Source: Alphaproteobacteria bacterium (lineage in GTDB: Bacteria > Pseudomonadota > Alphaproteobacteria > JAOXRX01). Taken from it: a DNA stretch of 64,000 nucleotides. The DNA lies in assembly GCA_025800285.1 (NCBI GenBank), contig JAOXRX010000097.1:1-64000 (forward strand), given 5' to 3'. Positions within the stretch are counted from its first letter, which is position 1. Each line of letters opens with the position of its first letter. This document shows, piece after piece, positions 44,660 to 53,585 of this stretch. The notes beneath the pieces were generated by a model that was given only the letters and a program-made list of their open reading frames with translations, did no database searches and was not told the origin of the DNA. Position numbers and translations under genes: made by a program.

Positions 44660-44688
44660 TTGACATGTTGTTTGTTTTATGATATTAT
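44660..44688 (+). promoter_or_regulatory. Extended -10 promoter of the orphan gene at 44730
   Basis: TTGACA (44660-44665), 17-base spacer ending TTTATGA, TATTAT (44683-44688). It lies in the gcrA/orphan divergent gap. Confidence 0.72.
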
Positions 44689-44729
44689 TAGTAATATTTT
44701 TATAAAAAAACCAATTAGAAGGAAACAAA

Positions 44730-45734
44730 ATGCTTAAGTACTGGAAAGAAAAAAGACTAGTAAAATCGTTAGAGTCTAAAAAGACAAGTATAGAAGAAAA
44801 ATATAAAATAATATGTAAACTTAACTTAGGTTATAAAAACTCTCATAGAGCCTGTTTGGATTTTATGAGTGACCAAATGAGAACTCCTAACAAATGGTAT
44901 ACTTTTGTTTCCTCATTTGGAATTAATGATATTATATATCAAGATGCTTTAAAAGAAGAAGGCGAGCCTATAGGTATAATATCTCTACCTGCTCTTTTAA
45001 TGCGAGAGGCGATTAGTAAAAAAGAGAACATAATAGACATCCAGGGGCTTATAAGCTCAAGTAAAAAAAGAGCATTTATTATGAACCTTATAAAAAACTG
45101 CAATCAAGATTCAGAAAGAGAAATAGATACATTAATAAACTTTGCAAAGACTCCAGAATTCAGTTATTTTATACCTGATGTATTAGAGAAATTAGCAAAA
45201 GATCAAAAAAATACGAACAAGATTATAAGCTTAATCCCAAACTCTAAGACTCCGGACAACTTAAAAACAATTTTAAAAGCAATTAATGAAGCAGCTCATA
45301 TTAAAGATAAAAAACATTATAGAAAACTCAATTTATCATTAATGGATTCTTTATTCGAGATAGATAAAAATACAAGCGAAGCAGAACAAGAAGAGTTTTG
45401 CGATATAGCTTTCAATGAATTAGCTAAATGCGATAATAAAGGTATAGTTAAAGCATCTATGGCTTTATTAGAAATATCTTCGAATAAATCTGTTAAGAAA
45501 AGAGCTATACTGCATAAAATAATACATAAGAATATTAATGAACACTCAGAAAGCGATATTCTTTTTGTTTCTAAAATTATAACATCTAAAGAACATAACA
45601 ATAATTTTAAAAATCAAGCTATACTAGCTCTTAACAAGATGAAAGTAGAGCATAAAGAACAAACTGTTGGCAGAATTGTTTTAGATATATCATCTAAAGC
45701 TAAAAAAGCTAAACCAGCAATGCAATACAACTAA
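44730..45734 (+). CDS. Orphan alpha-solenoid protein, 334 aa
   Basis: Not recognised. The protein reads as a series of paired helices of about 35-40 residues, resembling HEAT/ARM repeats (for example DKNTSEAEQEEFCDIAFNEL, VKASMALLEISSNKSVKKRA, FKNQAILALNKMKVEHKEQ). Such scaffolds bind proteins or nucleic acids. It has no signal peptide or catalytic motif. AGAAGGAAAC precedes the ATG. It has its own consensus promoter and a strong bidirectional terminator. Confidence 0.62.
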   Translation: MLKYWKEKRLVKSLESKKTSIEEKYKIICKLNLGYKNSHRACLDFMSDQMRTPNKWYTFVSSFGINDIIYQDALKEEGEPIGIISLPALLMREAISKKENIIDIQGLISSSKKRAFIMNLIKNCNQDSEREIDTLINFAKTPEFSYFIPDVLEKLAKDQKNTNKIISLIPNSKTPDNLKTILKAINEAAHIKDKKHYRKLNLSLMDSLFEIDKNTSEAEQEEFCDIAFNELAKCDNKGIVKASMALLEISSNKSVKKRAILHKIIHKNINEHSESDILFVSKIITSKEHNNNFKNQAILALNKMKVEHKEQTVGRIVLDISSKAKKAKPAMQYN

Positions 45735-45766
45735 AAAAAAGCCCTTATCAATAAGGGCTTTTTTAA
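45735..45766. terminator. Intrinsic terminator, bidirectional
   Basis: AAAAGCCCTTAT and ATAAGGGCTTTT form a 12-bp stem with a two-base loop, flanked by A- and T-runs; it serves the orphan gene and the convergent ldhA. Confidence 0.9.
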
Positions 45767-45787
45767 ATATTGTAATACAAAACATTA

Positions 45788-46774
45788 TTAAACTAAGTTT
45801 AGGCACTCTTCACCTAATGATAGCTTGTGTAAGTTATCATATGTAGTTTTTGCAATATTTGTCAAAGCTGTTTCTGTAAAGAAAGCTTGATGTCCTGTAA
45901 TAACAACATTTGAGAATGTTTGCAATCTTGCAAAAGCATCATCTTCAATAATTGTATCTGATAAATCTTTAAAGAATATAGATTTTTCATACTCATAAAC
46001 ATCTAATCCAAGATACCCTATTTTCTTAGATTTAAGACCTTCGATTACATCTCCTGTATGGATTAAAGCTCCTCTAGAGGTATTAACAATCATTACTCCA
46101 TCTTTCATCTTAGCAATTGAATCTTTATTAATTATATGCTTTGTTGATGGGAACAGTGGACAATGTAAAGATATAATATCTGATTGAGCATAAATATCAT
46201 CTAAACTAGCATAAGAGAAATTTTCTAAGCCAAGCAACTCTTCATTTTCTTTAACATCGTATGCCATAACTTTACAACCTAGACCTAGCATTATTTTACA
46301 GAATTTTGCTCCGATAGCACCTGTTCCGATAACACCAACAGTAGAGCCAAAGATGTCAAAACCTAATAAACCTGACAACCTAAAGTCATCTTCTCTAATT
46401 CTCATATATGATCTATGAGTTTTTCTGTTAAGAGTCATAATTAAAGCTAAAGAAAACTCTGCTACAGCATTTGGTGAGTATTGAGGAACTCTACAAACAT
46501 TGATACCGATTTCTTTTGCATAGTCTGTATCAACATTATTAAACCCTGCACATCTAAGAGCTATATGTTTAACTCCCATTTCTTTAAGACCATCTAAAAC
46601 TTCTTTATTTACATCATCATTAACAAACACACAAACAGCATCACAGCCCTCTGCTAGCTTCAAACTATCTAAATCTAGAGGATTGCGATAAAAGTGCAAT
46701 TCAAATTCTTTACTATTCTCTTGTTCAAAAAACTTTTTATCATATGAATGATAACTGAAAAAAGCAATTTTCAT
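45788..46774 (-). CDS. ldhA: D-lactate dehydrogenase (fermentative)
   Basis: A 328-residue D-2-hydroxyacid dehydrogenase that reduces pyruvate to D-lactate with NADH. It has VGVIGTGAIGAKFCKIMLGLG near 145-165 for NAD, the conserved Arg in IVNTSRGALIHTGDV near 233, a Glu near 262 (GLDVYEYEKSIFF), and the catalytic His in ITGHQAFFT near 296. LDVYEYEKSIFF is characteristic of LdhA rather than of glyoxylate reductases. It regenerates NAD+ during fermentation, consistent with ppdK and the anaerobe oxygen-defence genes. Confidence 0.93.
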   Translation of the reverse strand: MKIAFFSYHSYDKKFFEQENSKEFELHFYRNPLDLDSLKLAEGCDAVCVFVNDDVNKEVLDGLKEMGVKHIALRCAGFNNVDTDYAKEIGINVCRVPQYSPNAVAEFSLALIMTLNRKTHRSYMRIREDDFRLSGLLGFDIFGSTVGVIGTGAIGAKFCKIMLGLGCKVMAYDVKENEELLGLENFSYASLDDIYAQSDIISLHCPLFPSTKHIINKDSIAKMKDGVMIVNTSRGALIHTGDVIEGLKSKKIGYLGLDVYEYEKSIFFKDLSDTIIEDDAFARLQTFSNVVITGHQAFFTETALTNIAKTTYDNLHKLSLGEECLNLV

Positions 46775-46897
46775 TATATTTTCTCTCCTTATATTTTTAT
46801 ATATTATTTTCCGCTTGCACTATAAATTAAAATGCGATATAAAACAAGTAGTTTAATAAAAAAAAGTTAATTATTTTTAACAATGAAAGGAATTATA

Positions 46898-47350
46898 ATG
46901 GAAAGAACTTTTTCTATAATCAAACCAGATGCAACAGAACAGAATATAACAGGAGAAATAAATCGTAGAATTGAAGAGGCAGGACTAAGAATTATTGCTC
47001 AAAAAAGAATCCTAATGACTGAAGAGCAAGCTGTAAAAATGTATGGACATGTTGCAGAAGCTCATGGTCAAGAAGCTTACGACTTTACTGTTAACTTAAT
47101 GACATCTGGACCTATCGTAGTACAAGTTTTACAAGGAGAAAATGCTGTTAAAAATTATAGAGATGTTATAGGTTCAACATACCCTAACAAAGCAGCTGAA
47201 GGCACTATAAGAAAAGATTTTGGGTACCAAAAAGATTTTGATGATGGTAGAGCTCCTGAAATCAAAAACTGTGTTCACGGATCAGGAAGCACAGATGAAG
47301 CAGAAGATGAAATTAAAATATTTTTCACAGAAGCAGAAATTGTAGGTTAA
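46898..47350 (+). CDS. ndk: Nucleoside diphosphate kinase
   Basis: A 150-residue NDP kinase that balances nucleoside triphosphate pools. MERTFSIIKPDATEQN is the standard start, and the active-site His is in NCVHGSGSTDEAEDEI near 118. I chose ATG 46898 over the upstream ATG 46883, since GAAAGGA lies six to seven bases before it and all family members begin at this MERT. The last segment EDEIKIFFTEAEIVG is normal. It is followed two bases later by the Nudix gene. Confidence 0.95.
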   Translation: MERTFSIIKPDATEQNITGEINRRIEEAGLRIIAQKRILMTEEQAVKMYGHVAEAHGQEAYDFTVNLMTSGPIVVQVLQGENAVKNYRDVIGSTYPNKAAEGTIRKDFGYQKDFDDGRAPEIKNCVHGSGSTDEAEDEIKIFFTEAEIVG

Positions 47351-47352
47351 TT

Positions 47353-48000
47353 ATGAGTAATGAGCTTTTAGATGTATATGATGAAAATGAGAACTTTTTA
47401 GAAGCATTACCTAGAGATTTAGTGCATGAAAAAGGTCTTTGGCACAAAACAACTCACTGTTGGCTAATAAAAAAGCCTAACATCTTAATGTTTCAAATGA
47501 GAGCTAAAACTTTAAATGATAATCCTGGGAAGCTATACACCACAGCAAGTGGACATGTAGCAGCAGGAGAATCTTTAAAAGATGCTCTTAAAAGAGAGGT
47601 TCAAGAAGAACTTGGAGCCAATATAAACACAGAAAAAGCTGAATTAATACATAAAGGTCAATATAAAGCTGACTTTATTACAAAAAATGGTAAAGAGTTT
47701 CATGATAGAGCTCTTTACCATATATTTCTGCTAGAAACAGATAGAAACTTAAATGAATTTAACTTTCAAGATGAAGAATTAGAAGGAGTTTTTGAATTAC
47801 CAGTTAATGAAACTCTAGAGATAATTAAAAAAGAAAAAGGCTCTATAAAAGCATTAGGTTCTTATAAAGAAGACAATACAGTTAAAACTAAAGAGTTTTT
47901 AATAGATATTAATGATTTTTTAGTTTTAAATCATGAAACTCCTTATGAGAAATTTGGTTTAATATTAGAAGAAGCAAAGAAATATTTAGAAAGAGTATAA
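47353..48000 (+). CDS. Nudix hydrolase (IPP isomerase-like subgroup)
   Basis: A 215-residue protein beginning ELLDVYDENENFLEALPRD, a lead typical of Nudix proteins close to isopentenyl-diphosphate isomerase. The Nudix box is in full: GHVAAGESLKDALKREVQEE then LGANI near 74-98. The substrate, probably a nucleotide or an isoprenoid diphosphate, cannot be told. It lies between ndk and sufS in a tight operon. Confidence 0.87.
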   Translation: MSNELLDVYDENENFLEALPRDLVHEKGLWHKTTHCWLIKKPNILMFQMRAKTLNDNPGKLYTTASGHVAAGESLKDALKREVQEELGANINTEKAELIHKGQYKADFITKNGKEFHDRALYHIFLLETDRNLNEFNFQDEELEGVFELPVNETLEIIKKEKGSIKALGSYKEDNTVKTKEFLIDINDFLVLNHETPYEKFGLILEEAKKYLERV

Positions 48001-48006
48001 TAAATC

Positions 48007-49191
48007 ATGAAAAATAATTTTCCTATATTTAAAAACAATCCTGAATTAGTGTTTTTAGATTCTGCTGCTAGCTCTCAAAAGCCACAGTGTGTAATTGATG
48101 CTATGACAGAAACAATGGAAAATTATTATGCAAACATACATAGAGGCATATATCCTCTATCTCAAAAATCAACTAAAAAATACGAAGAAGCTAGAAATAA
48201 AGTAGCTAACTTTATTAATGCAAAAGAAATATCCGAAGTAATCTTTACTAAAGGAGCAACGGAAAGTATTAATTTAATAGCTCAGACTTGGGGTAAAGCT
48301 AACTTAAAGCAAGGTGATGAGGTCATCATATCAATACTAGAACACCATGCAAATATAGTTCCTTGGCAGATTTTAGAAAAAGAAATAGGTATAAAAATTA
48401 AAGTTATTACTTGTAACAATGCAGGAGAGCTTGATTTTAATAACTTTAAAAAGCTTATAAACTCTAAAACTAAGCTTTTATCTTTAAGCGGGATGTCTAA
48501 TGTATTAGGCATCAAAACAGATATTAAGCAGTTTATAAATGAAGCTAAAAAGCATAACATCACAACTATAATTGATGCTTGCCAACTTATAGTGCATGAA
48601 AAACTTAATGTTCAAGATTTAGATTGTGATTTTATGGTGTTTTCTGCACACAAGCTATATGGACCAACAGGTATAGGAGTGTTATATGGGAAATATCACC
48701 TATTAGAAAACATGCCACCTTATCAAACAGGTGGAGACATGATAAAAAGAGTTTCTTTTGAAAAAGGAACTACATTTAACACCCCTCCCTCTCGCTTCGA
48801 AGCAGGGACTCCTGCTATCGTTGAAGCTATAGGTTTTGGCTCAGCTATAGATTTCTTAAATAAAATAGAAAACCAAAATTATAAAGAGCAAGCATTAACA
48901 GAAAAGCTTATTAAAATATTAACAAATATTGATGGAGTTAAAATAATAGGGGAAAATCAATGTGGCATAGTATCTTTTACTACGGACTGGGGATCTCCTG
49001 AGGATGTCGCAACACTTTTGAGCCATCAACATATAGCTGTAAGAATAGGACATCACTGTGCTATGCCTCTAATGGAACACTTAAATATACCCTCAGGGAC
49101 GATTAGAGTGTCTATCGGTATTTATAATGATCAAACTGATATAGATAAATTAGAAAAAGCTTTAAACAAATGTAAAGAAATGCTTAGTTAA
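48007..49191 (+). CDS. sufS: Group II cysteine desulfurase (SufS/CsdA type)
   Basis: A 394-residue PLP enzyme that takes sulfur from cysteine for Fe-S cluster assembly. It shows DSAASSQKPQCV near 18, NIHRGIYPLSQKSTKKYE near 43, the PLP Lys in FSAHKLYGPTGIGVLYG near 219, and the sulfur-accepting Cys in RIGHHCAMPLM near 354. HHCAMP is the group II signature. It follows the Nudix gene by six bases. No sufBCD or sufU/E is adjacent, so this is a dispersed suf gene or CsdA; the symbol is chosen on length. Confidence 0.9.
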   Translation: MKNNFPIFKNNPELVFLDSAASSQKPQCVIDAMTETMENYYANIHRGIYPLSQKSTKKYEEARNKVANFINAKEISEVIFTKGATESINLIAQTWGKANLKQGDEVIISILEHHANIVPWQILEKEIGIKIKVITCNNAGELDFNNFKKLINSKTKLLSLSGMSNVLGIKTDIKQFINEAKKHNITTIIDACQLIVHEKLNVQDLDCDFMVFSAHKLYGPTGIGVLYGKYHLLENMPPYQTGGDMIKRVSFEKGTTFNTPPSRFEAGTPAIVEAIGFGSAIDFLNKIENQNYKEQALTEKLIKILTNIDGVKIIGENQCGIVSFTTDWGSPEDVATLLSHQHIAVRIGHHCAMPLMEHLNIPSGTIRVSIGIYNDQTDIDKLEKALNKCKEMLS

Positions 49192-49219
49192 TAAAATATA
49201 AATTAATTTTAAATATATA

Positions 49220-49252
49220 AAAAGTCCTCGTAAAAACGAGGACTTTTTATAA
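49220..49252. terminator. Intrinsic terminator, bidirectional
   Basis: AAAAAGTCCTCGT and ACGAGGACTTTTT form a 13-bp stem with an AAAA loop; it ends both the sufS operon and the leftward pilus operon. Confidence 0.92.
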
Positions 49253-49271
49253 TATAGATTAATAAATTAAA

Positions 49272-49829
49272 TCATTTAAATACAAAATACATAGTTCCAT
49301 TATTCAAATTCTCACACATAGGTCTAGCTCTTGAGATTTTTATCATATCTGGAACACAAGTTTTTGTATATTTATCACACCCACTAACATTACTTATGTA
49401 ATCAGCACCTATATAAGATGTAAGAAGCCTATAACAAACCTCTTTATCCACTCCAGGATATGAGATTTCAAAAGCTGCATCCTCTGCAGTATTAACATCA
49501 GAAGAAATGATATTTACCTGACCAGCAAAATAATTTATTATACCATCTTCATTCTTATTAATCATATCAACAGGAACAGCTCCCATTCTTATTAAATTAT
49601 TTGCACTAATCTTATCTATATCCTTATACACAGCCTTATTTGCATGTAAGGATTTAATATTCGAAGCTAAAGTTACAAGTTGTCTTCTCGCTTCATAAGT
49701 TTTAACCATTGTATTAGCATTATCATAAAGTCTTAAGCTACTTGTCATAATAATAGCTATAAGAGATAAAACCAATAAAGTTTCTAAAAGAGTAACACCT
49801 CTTTGCATTTTATACTTTAAACATTTCAT
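49272..49829 (-). CDS. pilS: Type IVb prepilin, second copy (PilS-like)
   Basis: A 185-residue type IV prepilin with the class III signal: cleavage after Gly in MQRG, then VTLLETLLVLSLIAIIM with Glu at mature position 5. The rest resembles R64 PilS. Four cysteines in the last 55 residues (CYRLL, SGCDKY, KTCVPD and PMCENL) could form two disulfides. It shares most landmarks with the neighbouring prepilin (GAVPVDMI against GAVPQDMV) but is clearly different in sequence. It probably acts as a minor pilin or as an alternative subunit. It lies last in the leftward pilus operon, after a terminator. Confidence 0.85.
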   Translation of the reverse strand: MKCLKYKMQRGVTLLETLLVLSLIAIIMTSSLRLYDNANTMVKTYEARRQLVTLASNIKSLHANKAVYKDIDKISANNLIRMGAVPVDMINKNEDGIINYFAGQVNIISSDVNTAEDAAFEISYPGVDKEVCYRLLTSYIGADYISNVSGCDKYTKTCVPDMIKISRARPMCENLNNGTMYFVFK

Positions 49830-49888
49830 TATAAGCCCCCTTATCGTTATAAATACAGAATAAACCTTATTATTTATTTTTGCAAGAA

Positions 49889-49918
49889 AAAACCCCGCTA
49901 AAAAGAAAGCGGGGCTTG
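49889..49918 (-). terminator. Terminator between the two prepilin genes
   Basis: On the minus strand GCCCCGCT and AGCGGGGT pair, followed by six T. It would end most transcripts of the upstream prepilin and reduce expression of the second one. Confidence 0.85.
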
Positions 49919-49943
49919 TTTTTGTATTTATAACTAATAAATT

Positions 49944-50510
49944 TTAGTTATATGTAAAGAATAATGATTCTGAAGCATTCAAACTACCACAAATATTTGC
50001 AGCATCTGTTAAATCAGCACCTTTATCTAAACATGTAGCTGTAGTAGATGTACAACCTGTAGCATTAGATACAAATTCTGAAGCTAATTCTGCAGTTACA
50101 ATTTTGTAACAAACTTCTTCAGGAACACCTTGGAATTCAATTTCAAATGAAGAGTTTGCAATCCCAGAAGCACCAGCAACTGAACTTAGATTAACAATTC
50201 CACCAAAAGCATTTCTAATAGCAGCAGCACCAGCAACCATATCTTGAGGCACAGCACCAGCTGAAATTAAATCATCATTACCAGCATTACCATCTATATC
50301 ACTATAGTCAGCAGCTGAAGTAAATAGTTGTCTGATATTAGTTGAAAAAGCTGACACTTGTTGAATAGCTCTATTAGCTTTCACACCATTGTTAGCATTG
50401 TTATAAAGATTAAGACCACCAACCATGATGATAGCAATCAATGATAAAACCAAGATAGTTTCTAGTAGAGTAACACCAGCTTGATTTGATTTTTTTACTA
50501 ATTTAAGCAT
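49944..50510 (-). CDS. pilS: Type IVb prepilin, major (PilS-like)
   Basis: A 188-residue prepilin. The leader MLKLVKKSNQAG is cut after Gly12, giving VTLLETILVLSLIAIIMVGG with Glu5. The remainder is Ala/Ser/Gly-rich, as for abundant surface pilins, and ends in a TcpA/PilS-like region with cysteines (EVCYKIV, TGCTSTTATC, ICGSL) able to form disulfides. AAGGAAGG lies upstream of the ATG at 50510. Its 5' leader contains the 117-bp tandem repeat. Low complexity and its own terminator fit a high-copy structural gene. Confidence 0.88.
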   Translation of the reverse strand: MLKLVKKSNQAGVTLLETILVLSLIAIIMVGGLNLYNNANNGVKANRAIQQVSAFSTNIRQLFTSAADYSDIDGNAGNDDLISAGAVPQDMVAGAAAIRNAFGGIVNLSSVAGASGIANSSFEIEFQGVPEEVCYKIVTAELASEFVSNATGCTSTTATCLDKGADLTDAANICGSLNASESLFFTYN

Positions 50511-50520
50511 TTTATTTTCC

Positions 50521-50637
50521 TTCCTTAAATTTTTTTCACATTAAAGCGGTTCTTATTGAACCAGGGAAACAAACCAGATTTTCTAAATTCCTCGCTAACA
50601 ACGCTTCGTCATTAATAAAAACTTCGTTTGTCTTCCT
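50521..50637 (-). repeat. 117-bp tandem repeat, unit 1
   Basis: Nearly identical to 50638-50754. Each unit contains the block GAACCAGGGAAACAAACCAG, then TTTTCTAAATTCCTCGCTAAC and an ACTTCGTTTGTCTTCC end. As minus-strand RNA, unit 1 can form a hairpin GGTTC-AATAA-GAACC. It lies in the leader of the major prepilin gene. Confidence 0.88.
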
Positions 50638-50754
50638 TCCTTAATTTTTTTTACATATTTAAGCAGTTCTTCTCGAACCAGGGAAACAAACCAGATTTTC
50701 TAAATTCCTCGCTAACAACACTTCGTCATTAATAAAAACTTCGTTTGTCTTCCT
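50638..50754 (-). repeat. 117-bp tandem repeat, unit 2
   Basis: Second unit, about ten bases different from unit 1, clustered in the first 40 bp; the rest is almost unchanged, so the last ~75 bp appear to be under selection or recently converted. It lies 36 bp from the end of pilR. Confidence 0.88.
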
Positions 50755-50790
50755 TCCTTAAACTTCCTTTTTCTTAACAAGAAACAAGCT

Positions 50791-51876
50791 CTAGCCACTA
50801 GCTCCTGTTGACTGTGTGATTTGGTTAACAATGGCATATAAACCAGAGAATAACCAAGCGATAACACCAAATAAGCAGAACAAAGCTACACCGTTAAGTA
50901 TTTTAGTTTGTTTACTTACCTTATCTGTAGTGTCAGTTAACCACTCTTTTCCTAAAATGTCAAGCATTTCTGAAAAAGAAGGTAAATCAGCATAAACTAC
51001 TAAATCTTCAATAAGTTCTCTATCTGGATAATCGTAACCAGCTCTTCTTAAAGCCTTACCAACATTTAAACCAGAATAAACATATTTAAGAGTAGCAGAA
51101 ATTCTTTCTCTTAACCATGGGTTAGCATGTCTATTTATTTTTTCAAGAGCCTTAGATGTTTGCACACCTGAATTAATTAAAGCACCTAAAGACATTAAAA
51201 AACCTGCTCCTGAAATAAGTCTATAAATAGACCATGGCGGAATTCTGTCAAAATAAACTCGATATTTGCCAGTCCACTTAGGTAAAGATAAAGTTACTAT
51301 TACAAAGAAAACTACTGTTGCTATAACAACTAATAATAAATAGTTTTCTACAAAATGAGCTAGTCCAGCCATTGAAGATGCAAGACCCACCCATTGTTCC
51401 ATTGGGAAAACACTATCAAATGCAGGAAATACTCTTTGAGAAAACAAGAATAAAACACCACAGATAAATCCTAATAAAACTATAGGATATATAATACCTC
51501 CCATAACAGTGCTTTTAATATTTCTCATACCTTGAGTAATTTTAACCAGATCATCTAAAGCATCTGACATTGATTGACTTTCTTCACCAGCCTCTATCAT
51601 CATTCTTTCATTATCTGGAACCCAAGAAGATACTGCCACAGACAAAGTATGACCATTTTTAATATCTCTAATCCAAGATTGCATAATTATAGCCATATTA
51701 TTTTTAGGGTTTTTTCCATTATTAGATGCTTGCATATAAAGCATTTCAAGCACTCTCTGCATAGGAATACCATATCTAATCATTGTAGATATCTTACGAT
51801 AAACTCTTAATCTTAATTTAGAGTTAAAAGCTATTTTTCTTAAAGTTTTTTTAACTTCTTCTGTATTTATTAGCAT
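50791..51876 (-). CDS. pilR: Type IVb pilus inner-membrane platform protein (PilR/GspF family)
   Basis: A 361-residue platform protein. It has two T2SSF-type repeats separated by transmembrane helices: VYRKISTMIRYGIPMQRVLEM near 24, the first TM pair near 135-155 and 176-196, a second repeat with ISGAGFLMSLGALINSGVQT near 221, and a final TM near 330-350. It holds the pilus machine in the inner membrane and couples with PilQ. Its first seven bases overlap the end of pilQ, indicating coupled translation. Confidence 0.88.
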   Translation of the reverse strand: MLINTEEVKKTLRKIAFNSKLRLRVYRKISTMIRYGIPMQRVLEMLYMQASNNGKNPKNNMAIIMQSWIRDIKNGHTLSVAVSSWVPDNERMMIEAGEESQSMSDALDDLVKITQGMRNIKSTVMGGIIYPIVLLGFICGVLFLFSQRVFPAFDSVFPMEQWVGLASSMAGLAHFVENYLLLVVIATVVFFVIVTLSLPKWTGKYRVYFDRIPPWSIYRLISGAGFLMSLGALINSGVQTSKALEKINRHANPWLRERISATLKYVYSGLNVGKALRRAGYDYPDRELIEDLVVYADLPSFSEMLDILGKEWLTDTTDKVSKQTKILNGVALFCLFGVIAWLFSGLYAIVNQITQSTGASG

Positions 51877-53585
51877 AAGTTATATTCCTCCAGTTTAACA
51901 TTTTTATCTAACTCAATAGCCCCAACTACTCTTTCTATTTCTGTAGGGGATATTTCCCCCGAAAGAGCCTTTAGAAGACCATGTGTCATCATAGTCATAC
52001 CATTTAGTTCTTTTATCCAATATTCTTTTGCTTCAATAAGTTTTTCATGCTTCATAAGATCCATAAACATGTCATCTGGAGATATTATCTCTGCGACCAC
52101 AGTTCTTCCTGTATATCCTTTTCCATCTCCACAAGATGAGCACCCTCCTCCACTGAAGAATAAATCTTTTGCTCTATCTCCTAAAGTAGCATCTATCCTT
52201 TTTTGCAGTTTTTCATCTACAAGCCCTTTTTGAAGAGCTTCTGCATAAGGGATTCTACATTTTTCACATAATGTTCTTGTTAACCTTTGAGCAACTAGTC
52301 CAAAAATTAATCCTGATGTATAAAGATTATAATCTGGAACACCAATATCTCTTAATCTATTCAATATCATAAGAGCATCATTAGCATGAACAGTAGTCCA
52401 AACTTGGTGACCAGTCATTGCCGCTTTAACAGCCAATCCAGCTGAAGCTGCATCTCTAACCTCACCAATCATAATTGTATCTGGATCAGATCTCATAGCT
52501 GCAGAAATAGCTTGTATAAATTTGATATCTCTCTCTTCTGGTGTAGGAGCATTCATAACAGGCATTTGTTTTGCTCCATCAATAGGTCTTTCTGGAGGAT
52601 CTTCAATAGTTATCACATTTCTTTCGTTATGACACTCATCCATAACTTTTGTCAAGACATGATATAATGTTGTTGACTTACCAGAGCCCGTAGGACCAGA
52701 TATGACACAAATACCAACTGGCTTTTGACTCATTTTATCTAATAATTCTGTTTGATAGCTATGATAACCTAAATGAGATACACCTTTTTTAATATCACCC
52801 GATTTACTATTATAAAGCAATCTAGCAATCATATATCTACCACCATATGCAAGTGGATTAAATTGTAATCTTAATGCTTGAACTTCAATTGGCAAATCAA
52901 TTGTAGCATTAGAAATCCTAGCCGCTTGATATTCTGTTGGATTATAGTTAGAGTCACTTGCATCAGCCATAGCAAAACAAGCCGCACAGAAGTCATGACC
53001 ATAAGAGCTTTGCCATTCAATAGTTTGAGTAAGAACACCATTTTTTCTCATTTCTACAACAGCAGAAACATCTGTAGCAATAATATGAATATCTGAAACA
53101 TCATTTTTAACCGCTATCTTTATTAAATCCACAATATCTTTCTGCATATGTGTCAAATTAGAGCTTGCAGAGCTGTTAAGAGAGTTTTTTACACTTGCTC
53201 TTTTATAAGCATCTCTAATAGTTTCTAAAGAAACTGGTATTTTCCTAATAATTTTTATATCTCTAAGTCTAGCATAAGTCTCTAATTTTAAAACGTAAGG
53301 ATCTGACATATGAGACTTAGAAACAAGAAAAACTCCGTTTTCATACAGAGCCATTATTTCTTGCTGTTCTTGAGGACGATGTAAAAAACCGCCATCAGCA
53401 GTTAAAATTTTAAGATTACTTTCAAAAAGATTTTGTATCAGTTTATTTTCATCAGTCTCCAATTCTTCTTCTACTACAACATCTGATGATGTGTTTGTTT
53501 CAACAGCATCATCAACTTTTTCATTATCTAATTCTTCTTTATTCTTCTTATTAATAGATAAAATCACTGAACAACTCTCTTTCAA
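51870..53585 (-). CDS. pilQ: Type IVb pilus assembly ATPase (PilQ)
   Basis: A 571-residue GspE/PilB-type ATPase. The N-terminal part is variable. The ATPase core has Walker A SGPTGSGKSTTLYH near 297-310, the Asp box VITIEDPPERPI, Walker B MIGEVRDAASAGLAVKAAMTG near 370 and the His box TTVHANDA. A zinc motif follows (CEKC … CSSCGDGKGYTGR). In the R64 nomenclature PilQ is the ATPase, not the secretin. It powers pilus extension; no retraction ATPase PilT-type is present in the window. Confidence 0.92.
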   Translation of the reverse strand: MKESCSVILSINKKNKEELDNEKVDDAVETNTSSDVVVEEELETDENKLIQNLFESNLKILTADGGFLHRPQEQQEIMALYENGVFLVSKSHMSDPYVLKLETYARLRDIKIIRKIPVSLETIRDAYKRASVKNSLNSSASSNLTHMQKDIVDLIKIAVKNDVSDIHIIATDVSAVVEMRKNGVLTQTIEWQSSYGHDFCAACFAMADASDSNYNPTEYQAARISNATIDLPIEVQALRLQFNPLAYGGRYMIARLLYNSKSGDIKKGVSHLGYHSYQTELLDKMSQKPVGICVISGPTGSGKSTTLYHVLTKVMDECHNERNVITIEDPPERPIDGAKQMPVMNAPTPEERDIKFIQAISAAMRSDPDTIMIGEVRDAASAGLAVKAAMTGHQVWTTVHANDALMILNRLRDIGVPDYNLYTSGLIFGLVAQRLTRTLCEKCRIPYAEALQKGLVDEKLQKRIDATLGDRAKDLFFSGGGCSSCGDGKGYTGRTVVAEIISPDDMFMDLMKHEKLIEAKEYWIKELNGMTMMTHGLLKALSGEISPTEIERVVGAIELDKNVKLEEYNLC

